41,863 bases of DNA from Chloroflexota bacterium (GTDB taxonomy: Bacteria > Chloroflexota > Anaerolineae > UBA4142): assembly GCA_016208315.1 (NCBI GenBank), contig JACQYF010000026.1, positions 1 to 41,863 of the forward strand, written 5' to 3'. Under the pieces are notes generated by a model. It made no database searches and was not told the origin of the DNA. It saw nothing but the letters and a program-made list of their open reading frames with translations. Within the stretch, counting starts at the first letter, position 1. The number at the start of each line of letters is the position of its first letter. Below, piece after piece: positions 1 through 6,586 of the stretch. Made by a program: the position numbers and the translations under genes.

Positions 1-1
1 G

Positions 2-412
2 CAGTTCAAGCAACTGATCGAGCCGGAAGCCGCGGATGTAGACATTACCAAACAGGATATTCTCGTGAGCGTGGGGCGCGGAATTCAATCGGCGGACAAT
101 CTCGAACTGGTCGAGGAACTCGCGAACGCGCTCGGCGGCGCGGTCTCGGCGTCCCGCCCGATAGTGGACAACGGCTGGCTGCCGAAAGCGCGCCAGGTCG
201 GCAAGTCTGGCTCGACCGTGAAACCGAAACTGTATTTCGCCGTTGGCATCAGCGGCGCGCCCGAGCACCTAGAAGGCATGCGCGATGCGCCGCTCATCAT
301 TGCCATCAACTCCGACCCGAACGCGCCGATCTTCGACGTGGCGCACTATGGTATCGCCGCGGACTTGTTCGACGTGGTGCCCGCGTTGACGGAAAAGATA
401 AAGGGCGGATAG
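2..412 (+). CDS. etfA: Electron transfer flavoprotein alpha subunit, C-terminal part (5' end outside window)
   Basis: ETF alpha carries the FAD that passes electrons from acyl-CoA dehydrogenases to a membrane quinone reductase. The 136 visible residues are the C-terminal FAD-binding domain. The family signatures SVGRGI, the stretch from SRPIVDNGW to QVGKSGSTVKP, YFAVGISGAPEHLEGM and INSDPNAPIFDVAHYGIAAD are all intact. The frame is open to the left window edge, so the start and the N-terminal domain lie outside; an internal GTG (65) is not a credible start. A perfect hairpin follows at 420-451. The next + gene is a membrane FeS oxidoreductase of the type that takes electrons from ETF, which fits a functional pair. 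Family assignment is near certain; the physiological donor is not visible. Confidence 0.96.
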   Translation, partial: QFKQLIEPEAADVDITKQDILVSVGRGIQSADNLELVEELANALGGAVSASRPIVDNGWLPKARQVGKSGSTVKPKLYFAVGISGAPEHLEGMRDAPLIIAINSDPNAPIFDVAHYGIAADLFDVVPALTEKIKGG

Positions 413-419
413 AAGAAAA

Positions 420-451
420 GACCCGAAGGGTTTTTAGAAACCCTTCGGGTC
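420..451. terminator. Perfect 14-bp hairpin, shared convergent terminator
   Basis: The arms 420-433 and 438-451 are exact reverse complements (GACCCGAAGGGTTT and its complement) with a 4-nt loop. It lies 8 bp after the etfA stop. On the - strand it is followed by a pyrimidine tract (TTTTCTTCT), the pattern of an intrinsic terminator; on the + strand no T-run follows. The stop codon of the convergent - strand gene falls in the loop, so that gene's last residues are encoded by one arm. It probably ends both transcripts, more efficiently on the - strand. Confidence 0.8.
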
Positions 452-781
452 TGGGTGAATCGGCTCTTCGGAAACCTTGAGTTCGTCGGCATGGGCTTGC
501 GCGTAGGCCTCGAGTTTCTTTTCGAGGAAAAAGCGCACGTTGGGATTGTTGAGGTCTTTGTTCGCGAACGCCTGCGCGAGTTCTTCAAAGAGGTTGTCTG
601 AGTACATGATCATCGCGCCCACAATCTTGTTGGTTTCTGGATCAACACGCAAGTCCACATGGTAGTTTTCGTCGGTGTCATCATTGACGGGCACATGGAT
701 GGCAGGCATCGGTTTGTCGGCATTAATGACGAGATCCAAGATACTAACATCAGGGTCATTGTCGAAAAATACTTTAGTCAT
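434..781 (-). CDS. Small hypothetical protein (115 aa)
   Basis: I do not recognise a family. The protein is acidic (many D and E), has no membrane segment or signal peptide, and shows a beta-rich N-terminal half (IHVPVNDDTDENYHVDLRVD) followed by a helical C-terminal half rich in A, E and K. The start at 781 (MTKVFF) is preferred over in-frame ATGs at 787 and 796 because GGAAG (790-794) sits 8 nt before it. A good promoter lies just upstream (805-833). It is convergent with etfA and ends inside the hairpin at 420-451, so its last residues are dictated by the terminator arm. It breaks an otherwise + strand cluster between etfA and the ETF-type oxidoreductase, so it is probably an independent gene. 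Confidence 0.7.
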   Translation of the reverse strand: MTKVFFDNDPDVSILDLVINADKPMPAIHVPVNDDTDENYHVDLRVDPETNKIVGAMIMYSDNLFEELAQAFANKDLNNPNVRFFLEKKLEAYAQAHADELKVSEEPIHPDPKGF

Positions 782-804
782 TTTCATTTCTTCCATTCGT
801 CGAA

Positions 805-833
805 ATTATAACACGAACTATTGGATTCGTAAA
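805..833 (-). promoter_or_regulatory. Promoter for the 115-aa gene (-35 TTTACG, -10 TATAAT)
   Basis: Read on the - strand, TTTACG (833-828) and TATAAT (810-805) are separated by 17 bp. The predicted start of transcription is near 798, giving a leader of about 17 nt that contains the ribosome site at 790-794. The same AT-rich patch carries TATAAC (807-812) on the + strand, so it may also serve the FeS gene starting at 843, but I see no good -35 for that direction. Confidence 0.55.
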
Positions 834-842
834 CGGTGAACC

Positions 843-2939
843 ATGCTTACTCTGCCTGAAAAAATCGCCTTTATTATCTTTGCCATCGCAATGTTTGCCT
901 GGACGGGCTTGCGCGCGTATCGCATCGTGCGCGCCATCGCGCGCGGGCGCGGGCGGCCCGATTGGGAGCACATCGGCAAGACGATCAAGGAGCGCCTGCT
1001 GGCGCAGTTGCTCGTCATTGGGACGAATCTCCCGGTCTATTTTAACCGCCCGCTCGTGGGCATTTTCCATTTCATGGTTTTTGCGGGCTTTTCGTTTTAT
1101 TTGCTCGTTAATATCTCCGACGGGCTGGCTGGGTACACCACATGGGACACGCTACACCCCGACCCGACCAACGCGCTCGCGCCGGTGATCAACCTCTACA
1201 ACCTGGCCGCCGACCTCTTGAGCATCTCGGTGCTGGCGGGCATGATATTCTTTCTCGTGCGCCGCTTTATTCGTAGAGACCCCGCGTTCAATTTCCGTGA
1301 AAACGTTTTGCTCAACCCTAAAGTCAAAGCCGGGGCGATTCGGCGCGATTCGTTGATCGTCGGCGGATTCATTCTGGTCCATGTCGGTTCACGCTGGATC
1401 GGACAGGGGATGCAGCTTGCGGCGAGCGGCCAGGGCAATTGGTTCGAACCGACCGCGAGCATTCTGGCGGTCCCGCTCGCGTTCCTGCCTGCGCCCGTTT
1501 TGGATTTTGGAATTCATCTGACGTGGTGGACGGCTATCGGTTTGATTATCGCCTTCTTCCCCTATTTCGCCTACTCGAAACACGTCCACATTTTCTTCGC
1601 GCCGCTCAACTGGTTCTTCTATCGCGATCGGCCGGTGGCGACGACCGAAGACCCGAACGGCGTCGCGGCGAAAAAGTTGGATGACCTGACGTGGCATCAG
1701 GTGATGGACGCGTACGCGTGCATCATGTGCAATCGCTGCCAGGACGCGTGTCCCGCGTATGCCGCCGGCACGCCGCTGTCGCCGGCCGCGCTCGAAATCA
1801 ACAAGCGTTATTACCTGAATCAGAATCTCGCCAAATTTGCAAGCGGCATGGAATCGCCCTTGCTGCTCGATACGGTCATTTCGAAAGAGGCGGTGTGGGC
1901 TTGTACGACATGCGGCGCGTGCGTCGAGGTGTGCCCGGTCGGCAACGCGCCGATGGTAGACATTATTGATATTCGGCGCGGCTTGATCAACGAAGCCGAC
2001 CCGATTGACGCGAATCTCCAAAAGTCGCTGGAGAATTTTGCCAAACAGGGGAACTCGTTCGGGCAATCGGCGCGGATGCGCGCCAAGTGGACGCAGGGAC
2101 TCGATTTCAAGATCAAGGATGCGCGCAAGGAAGAGGTGGACTATCTCTGGTTCGTAGGCGATTACGCGTCGTTCGACCCGCGCGGGCAGGAGTTGACGCG
2201 GATGGTTGCGCGCGTATTGCGCGAGGCCGGCGTGGATTACGGCATCTTGTACGAGGCGGAATGGAATTCGGGCAACGACGTGCGCCGCGCGGGCGAAGAG
2301 GGCTTGTTCGAAATGCTGGCCGAGCACAACATCGAGGCGATTGGCAAAGCGAAATTCCGTGAGGGCATCATTACGACCGACCCGCACACGATGAATGCGC
2401 TGCGCTTTGAATACGCCAAGCTCAGCCAGAGCTACAAGGTCGCGCACTATTCGCAGGTGCTCGCGTATTTAATCGAGCACGGCAAAATAAAACTCACGCG
2501 CCCGCTGAAATATCGCGGCACGTATCACGACCCATGCTATCTCGGGCGCTATAATCGTGTCTTCGGCGACCCGCGCCAAGTGATTCAGAAGACAGGCATT
2601 CAATTGGTCGAGATGCCGCGCAATCGCGAGAATTCGTTTTGCTGCGGCGCAGGCGGCGGACAGCTTTGGAAGGGCGAAGGCGTGCCGGGGCAAAAGCCCG
2701 CCGAGAATCGCATTCACGAGGCGTTGGCGGTTCTGAACGGCGCGGAGCGCAAAGACAAACCGCTGTTTATCGTCGCGTGTCCAAAGGACGTGGCGATGTA
2801 CTCGGACGCGGTGAAAACTTCCGGCTGCGAGGGTGAGATTGTCGTCAAGGATATAATCGAATTGGTGGCGGAAGCAATGCCGCTTGCCAAGCCGCAGGTC
2901 GCAAGTCCCAAGTCGCAAAGTGCGAAGGTCACGGCGTAA
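843..2939 (+). CDS. Membrane-anchored FeS oxidoreductase, ETF:(methyl)menaquinone oxidoreductase-like (HdrD-like)
   Basis: 698 aa, the size of the bacterial ETF-menaquinone oxidoreductases (EMO), which join a NarI-like cytochrome b part to an HdrD-like FeS part. Residues 1-270 hold about six membrane helices with several His residues suited to heme b (in VGIFHF, FILVHVG, GIHLTWW). Two ferredoxin motifs follow: CIMCNRCQDACP from Cys293 and CTTCGACVEVCP from Cys354. Two CCG-type domains come next. The second keeps DPCYLGR (Cys565) and FCCGAGGG (Cys600-601) but ends CPKD (Cys646) where CxxC is usual. The first has lost its cysteines (Asp440, the NSGND stretch at 475-479, Asp513 and Thr516 at the expected sites). 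The neighbouring etfA supports the role of passing electrons from ETF to quinone. The last 15 or so residues look like translated intergenic repeat. Confidence 0.85.
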   Translation: MLTLPEKIAFIIFAIAMFAWTGLRAYRIVRAIARGRGRPDWEHIGKTIKERLLAQLLVIGTNLPVYFNRPLVGIFHFMVFAGFSFYLLVNISDGLAGYTTWDTLHPDPTNALAPVINLYNLAADLLSISVLAGMIFFLVRRFIRRDPAFNFRENVLLNPKVKAGAIRRDSLIVGGFILVHVGSRWIGQGMQLAASGQGNWFEPTASILAVPLAFLPAPVLDFGIHLTWWTAIGLIIAFFPYFAYSKHVHIFFAPLNWFFYRDRPVATTEDPNGVAAKKLDDLTWHQVMDAYACIMCNRCQDACPAYAAGTPLSPAALEINKRYYLNQNLAKFASGMESPLLLDTVISKEAVWACTTCGACVEVCPVGNAPMVDIIDIRRGLINEADPIDANLQKSLENFAKQGNSFGQSARMRAKWTQGLDFKIKDARKEEVDYLWFVGDYASFDPRGQELTRMVARVLREAGVDYGILYEAEWNSGNDVRRAGEEGLFEMLAEHNIEAIGKAKFREGIITTDPHTMNALRFEYAKLSQSYKVAHYSQVLAYLIEHGKIKLTRPLKYRGTYHDPCYLGRYNRVFGDPRQVIQKTGIQLVEMPRNRENSFCCGAGGGQLWKGEGVPGQKPAENRIHEALAVLNGAERKDKPLFIVACPKDVAMYSDAVKTSGCEGEIVVKDIIELVAEAMPLAKPQVASPKSQSAKVTA

Positions 2940-2941
2940 AG

Positions 2942-3436
2942 ATGGACGAACTCGCCGATGGGTTGTGGGCGCGGCTGCGGAATGTGTTGATCGCGCTCGA
3001 CCGTATGGATCGCCTGGAGACCGCCAGCGATTTTGTCGGCTGGGTTGAATCGTTTCAGCGCGACGACGCGCAAATCGAAACGACGACACGCGATTGGGTG
3101 CTGCGCGCGGTTCGGCTCGCGTCCGATCCGCTGAATTACCAGATTCTGCGCGCCTTTCAGCCATCGGATGAAATGACGATTGCCCAATTGATGGCGGTGA
3201 CGGGATTGTCGCGCGTCGAGCTGACGGAACGCGTCAAAGACCTCGCGCAAGTTGGGTTTATCGCACAAACGTTGGAGACGGATGCGGTGCAAGGGACGCG
3301 CGCGGCGGAAGGCATGGTCGCGTGGATCGAAGCCCTGCGGGAACAGATTGCAGAACGCGCCCGCGCCGGCCTGACCAAAGACAACCCGCCGCCCAAATTC
3401 CATCGTCCAATTTCCAACTTCCAACTTCCAATATGA
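2942..3436 (+). CDS. Winged-helix-like protein of unknown function (164 aa)
   Basis: It starts 2 nt after the FeS oxidoreductase stop, so it is almost certainly co-transcribed and coupled with it. Residues 60-110 resemble a winged helix: a helix with LASDPLNYQILRAF, then MTIAQLMAVTGLSRVELTERVKDL as a helix-turn-helix-like unit and VGFIAQTLETD as a possible wing. The rest is helical. There is no sensor domain or metal motif that I can name. The last 14 residues (PKFHRPISNFQLPI) come from a short tandem repeat that runs through the stop codon, so the native C-terminus was probably shorter. It may be an ArsR-like regulator or a protein-interaction domain; I cannot decide. The stop overlaps the next ATG (ATGA). 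Confidence 0.7.
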   Translation: MDELADGLWARLRNVLIALDRMDRLETASDFVGWVESFQRDDAQIETTTRDWVLRAVRLASDPLNYQILRAFQPSDEMTIAQLMAVTGLSRVELTERVKDLAQVGFIAQTLETDAVQGTRAAEGMVAWIEALREQIAERARAGLTKDNPPPKFHRPISNFQLPI

Positions 3437-3738
3437 CCTGTCCTTATTGCGACTTCCAAGCCGCGCGCGGCGCGGTGCATCGCCATCTCGCGGACACACA
3501 TGCCGAGAAGGTTATTGTTCGAATAGACGATGAAAAGGGCAAACGTTTTTACGGCGTCACGTGCCCTGTTTGCAGCGCGCCTTACGAACATCAGGTCAAG
3601 CCGCGCAACTATGATCCGGGCTTCCTTCAAGAATTCGACCACGAGATAAAACTTGTGGCTTTCGATATGTTGTTGTACCATATGCAAGGCGAACACGCGG
3701 AGCACGCAGGTGGTCCAATTCAAACAACGAAAGATTGA
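3433..3738 (+). CDS. Small zinc-finger-like protein (101 aa)
   Basis: The ATG at 3433 overlaps the previous stop in an ATGA. The N-terminus has MTCPYCDF followed by HRHLADTH, a C2H2-type zinc-binding arrangement. A second half repeats the idea with CPVC (about residues 40-43) and a late HMQGEHAEH. It is therefore probably a small protein binding one or two zinc ions, used for protein or nucleic-acid contact. No family can be named. It belongs to the same operon as the FeS oxidoreductase. An 80-bp palindromic element (3742-3821) follows directly after its stop. Confidence 0.65.
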   Translation: MTCPYCDFQAARGAVHRHLADTHAEKVIVRIDDEKGKRFYGVTCPVCSAPYEHQVKPRNYDPGFLQEFDHEIKLVAFDMLLYHMQGEHAEHAGGPIQTTKD

Positions 3739-3741
3739 CCG

Positions 3742-3821
3742 CTGTCACCCTGAGCAGAACGAAGGGTCTCGTCATCGCGTACAAGATTCTTCGGGGCACA
3801 AACCGCCCCTCAGAATGACAG
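3742..3821. repeat. 80-bp palindromic repeat element, copy 1
   Basis: The ends are inverted repeats: 3742-3754 against 3809-3821 match at 11 of 13 positions (CTGTCAccCTGAG and the complement of CTCAGaaTGACAG). An inner pair (CGAAgggTCT and AGAttCTTCG) pairs at 8 of 10. It has the same length, the same TGTCA ends and the same inner design as the element at 30546-30625, so the two are members of one family. It carries no gene. It sits between two co-directional genes and may fold as RNA hairpins in the mRNA. Confidence 0.75.
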
Positions 3822-3848
3822 CCGTCATCCTTGAAGGAGTCCAGCATC

Positions 3849-4286
3849 ATGAGCACCGTCAATGGCTGCAACATTCCCGAAGACCTGTTCTACTGGCCCG
3901 AAAAGCATGTCTGGGCGCGCCCTGAAGGCGATGGCACAATTACGGTCGGCATCACCGATGTCGCCCAGAACCTCGCCAAGCGCTTTATCTCCTGCACGAT
4001 CAAGAAAACAGCCAAGCCGCTGGAAAAGGGCAAGAGCGTTGCCACCGTCGAAAGCGGCAAGTGGGTGGGACCGGTGCCGCTGCCGGTCGCGGGCGAAATC
4101 GTCGCGACGAATGATGCCGCCGCCAAAACGCCGGCGATGATTAACGACGACCCGTATGGCACGGGCTGGATCGCGCGCATTAAACCAAAGGACTGGGACG
4201 CGGACAAAGCCGCGCTGGCGACCGGCGCGGACGGCGTCGCGGCGTATCAAAAGTTTTTGGATGGGGAAGGAATAAAGTGTGCGTAA
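3849..4286 (+). CDS. Lipoyl-carrier protein, GcvH-like (first of a tandem pair)
   Basis: 145 aa. The GcvH fold is recognised from the lipoyl loop SVATVESGKWVG, with Lys71 as the expected lipoylation site, followed by PLPVAGEIVATND as in H proteins. The start at 3849 is fixed by AAGGAG at 3834-3839, 9 nt upstream. True GcvH belongs with GcvT and GcvP, which are absent here. Unlike ordinary GcvH, the protein opens with a GC-x-IPEDL motif (Cys7) and ends in a cysteine (KCA, Cys144), features shared with the next gene. It may carry a thiol-bound or sulfur-bound intermediate, as lipoyl proteins do in the sHdr sulfur pathway, or act as a dedicated redox carrier for the cluster. That role is inference. 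Confidence 0.85.
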   Translation: MSTVNGCNIPEDLFYWPEKHVWARPEGDGTITVGITDVAQNLAKRFISCTIKKTAKPLEKGKSVATVESGKWVGPVPLPVAGEIVATNDAAAKTPAMINDDPYGTGWIARIKPKDWDADKAALATGADGVAAYQKFLDGEGIKCA

Positions 4287-4328
4287 AACGCAAAACGTGA
4301 TGCGTAAATTTACGTTTTGCGTTTTACG
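4282..4328. repeat. 17-bp perfect inverted repeat between the two lipoyl-protein genes
   Basis: The arms 4282-4298 and 4312-4328 are exact complements with a 13-nt loop. They are built from tandem copies of an ACGTTTT-type unit. The stop codon of the first lipoyl protein (4284-4286) lies in the left arm. No T-run follows, so it is more likely an mRNA-stabilising or junction repeat than a terminator. Confidence 0.7.
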
Positions 4329-4342
4329 TTTTAGGATTGAGC

Positions 4343-4792
4343 ATGCAAGTTTACCGAGGGTGCGTTTTCCCAGAAGATTTGCTGTTCGATGTCGCCCAGG
4401 ATGTGTGGGTGCGTCTCGAAGATGGCCTCGCCGTTTGCGGCATGACCGATCCCGCGCAGACGCGGTGCGGCAAATTCGTCGCGGTGCAATTTAGAGCCAT
4501 CGGGAAAATTGTCGGACGCGGCAAGGCGCTCGCGACGATCGAGTCGGCCAAATGGGTGGGCGCGTTTCCCGCGCCGCTGACGGGCGAAATCGTCGCGACG
4601 AATGAGGCGACGTACAAGCGCGATATTCTCATGGCGAATCGCGAGCCATACGACGCCGGCTGGCTCGTAAAGGTGCGTCCGACGAATCTCGACGCCGAGC
4701 GCGGTTTTCTGCTGGACGCGGCGTCCGCGTTCGTCGAGTACCAGAAAAAGATCGAAGAACTGAAAATCAACTGCATGCGCTGCATGGATTAA
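4343..4792 (+). CDS. Lipoyl-carrier protein, GcvH-like (second of a tandem pair)
   Basis: 149 aa, clearly a paralogue of the preceding gene: the same opening (GCVFPEDL, Cys7), the same lipoyl loop (LATIESAKWVG, Lys70) and the same PLTGEIVATNE strand after it. The ATG at 4343 is preceded by AGGA (4333-4336); an in-frame TTG at 4337 is less likely. It has extra cysteines at 32 and 42 and ends in CMRC (Cys144, Cys147), which could bind a metal or form a disulfide. The pair differ enough to suggest separate partners rather than a recent copy. No GcvT, GcvP or lipoate ligase is in the window. The next gene is a SulP transporter, 53 bp downstream. Confidence 0.85.
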   Translation: MQVYRGCVFPEDLLFDVAQDVWVRLEDGLAVCGMTDPAQTRCGKFVAVQFRAIGKIVGRGKALATIESAKWVGAFPAPLTGEIVATNEATYKRDILMANREPYDAGWLVKVRPTNLDAERGFLLDAASAFVEYQKKIEELKINCMRCMD

Positions 4793-4845
4793 ACCAATCG
4801 CCAATTGCCACGTGCGGTTTTGCCCAATGGTAATTGGTACTTCCG

Positions 4846-6576
4846 ATGGGAGAAATATTGCTCACGTGGTGGCAAACCATAGAGTACGACGCCGAAACGC
4901 TACGCCGAGACGTTTTGGCTGGATTGACGGTTGCGCTATTCGCCCTGCCTCAATCCATGGCATACGCGCTTCTGGCCGGTGTCGAGCCCCGCTATGGTTT
5001 GTACGCGTATATCGTCGGCGCAGTGATTGGATCGGCGTTCGGGTCGTCGCGTCACTTGCAAACGGGCCCGACGAACGCCACTTCGATCGTCGCCGCGAGC
5101 GCGCTTGCCGTATACGCAAGCCGCGGCGATTTTATGGCGGTGGTTTTCACATTGACGTTGCTCGCCGGGCTATTTCAATTTGGCGCGGGGATGTTGCGGC
5201 TGGGAAATCTAACCCAATTCATTTCGCGTTCGGTGTTGACCGGATTCATCGCGGCGGCGGGATTGCTGATCGTGGTCAATCAACTGCCAAATCTACTCGG
5301 CATTCGAGCGTTCACGAGTATCCGCGCAACGGACGTTCTTCTGCACGTGGTCGCAAATTTGGGCGCGCTGCGCGTCGAGTCGCTTGCGCTGGGATTGACC
5401 ACGGTCGCAACGGGTCTGCTCCTTCACAAATACAGCCCACGCTCGAAAACCGGCGTTCCCATTCTTCCGTCCCATCTGCTGTCAATTCTGTTCGCGGGTG
5501 CGATTGTTTGGTTCTTGGGATTAGATCGGCGGGGCGTACGCCTCGTGGGCGACATTCCGGCATCGCTCCCGCCTTTTAGTTTGCCACTGTTCGATTTCAA
5601 TTTGTGGCAATCCCTGGTGCCCGGCGCGCTCGCGGTGATGCTGATTGGGGTCATGGAATCCATCTCGTCTGCGAAATCGGTGGCATCGTTTTCGAGCAGT
5701 CGCATCGCCGTGGACCGCGAGTTTGTCGGACAGGGGTTGGCGAAGATCGGAGTGGCATTTTTCAGCGGCATTCCGGTTTCCGGTTCGCTGACGCGCAGCA
5801 TATTGAGTTATCGGGCCGGCGCGGTCACGCGGCTCGCGAATATCGCATCCGGTGTGTTTCTCGCGATCATCGTTTTCGTTTTCAGCCCTGTGGTGCGCTA
5901 CATACCGGTTGCGGCACTGGCGGGCATGCTGGTTCTGATCGCGGTGAATATGGTGAACTGGGAGCATGCGCGGATCTCGCTGCGCGCTACGCGTGCGGAC
6001 GCAGTCGCGATGCTCGCAACCTTTGTCGCCGCGCTTGTTTATCCGCTCGACATTGCCATCTATATCGGCGTCGGGATTTCGCTGATCCTGTTCCTGCGAC
6101 GCGTGCAAACGCCGCGGTTGAGCGAATTGGTTTACAACGGCGCCGGTTTTCGTGAACGGAGCCGGACTGAGGCGCGTCCCATTCCGGAGATTTCAATCGT
6201 TCATGTCGAGGGAGACGTGTTCTTCGGCGCGGCGGACTCGCTCGAAGAAGAAATCGGCAAGATTGCGCGGCGCGATCAACTGCAGGTGCTCATCTTGCGA
6301 TTGAAACGTGCCTATCACGTGGATGCGACCTTCGTACTAACTCTGATGAAACTATACGAGGACCTGCGTCGGCAGCGCAAGGTGCTCCTCATCTCGGGCG
6401 CGACGCCAGAGATTGCGACCGTGTTCCGCCAATCGGGCGTTGACCAGTTGATTGGGATGGAGAACATTTTCTTTTCTGACGCGACCATTTTTAAATCTAC
6501 GCGCGCCGCGCTCGACCGTGCGATTGAGCTTTTGGATCAAGAATGCACAAACACTACTCGGACTGCTCGCGGTTGA
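4846..6576 (+). CDS. SulP family anion (sulfate) transporter with STAS domain
   Basis: 576 aa from the ATG at 4846; an in-frame TTG at 4834 is possible, and neither has a strong ribosome site. The first 400 residues are hydrophobic with the SulP signatures LAGLTVALFALPQSMAYA, GPTNATS and GIPVSGSLTRSI. The cytoplasmic C-terminus (about 440-570) is a STAS domain (IVHVEGDVFFGAADSL and LRLKRAYHVDATFVLTL). Family members carry sulfate, bicarbonate or other anions across the inner membrane. The substrate cannot be read from the sequence. Its place between lipoyl proteins and a molybdoenzyme membrane subunit suggests an oxyanion used or made by that pathway. The next ATG is 10 nt after its stop, so the two are tightly linked. 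Confidence 0.9.
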   Translation: MGEILLTWWQTIEYDAETLRRDVLAGLTVALFALPQSMAYALLAGVEPRYGLYAYIVGAVIGSAFGSSRHLQTGPTNATSIVAASALAVYASRGDFMAVVFTLTLLAGLFQFGAGMLRLGNLTQFISRSVLTGFIAAAGLLIVVNQLPNLLGIRAFTSIRATDVLLHVVANLGALRVESLALGLTTVATGLLLHKYSPRSKTGVPILPSHLLSILFAGAIVWFLGLDRRGVRLVGDIPASLPPFSLPLFDFNLWQSLVPGALAVMLIGVMESISSAKSVASFSSSRIAVDREFVGQGLAKIGVAFFSGIPVSGSLTRSILSYRAGAVTRLANIASGVFLAIIVFVFSPVVRYIPVAALAGMLVLIAVNMVNWEHARISLRATRADAVAMLATFVAALVYPLDIAIYIGVGISLILFLRRVQTPRLSELVYNGAGFRERSRTEARPIPEISIVHVEGDVFFGAADSLEEEIGKIARRDQLQVLILRLKRAYHVDATFVLTLMKLYEDLRRQRKVLLISGATPEIATVFRQSGVDQLIGMENIFFSDATIFKSTRAALDRAIELLDQECTNTTRTARG

Positions 6577-6586
6577 CGGAGGGCCG

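Noticed and set aside
1389..2447. Long open frame (352 codons) on the - strand
   Set aside because: It is opposite the EMO-like FeS gene, whose ferredoxin motifs are unmistakable; the - strand product is Arg/His-rich and shows no domain, as expected for the complement of GC-rich coding DNA.
3322..3432. Upstream extension of the zinc-finger-like protein
   Set aside because: It runs in an alternative frame over the winged-helix-like gene and the tandem repeat; the ATGA at 3433 is the natural coupled start.
3849..4792. Part of a glycine cleavage operon
   Set aside because: No gcvT, gcvP or lpd is in the window, and both proteins carry cysteine motifs that ordinary GcvH lacks.
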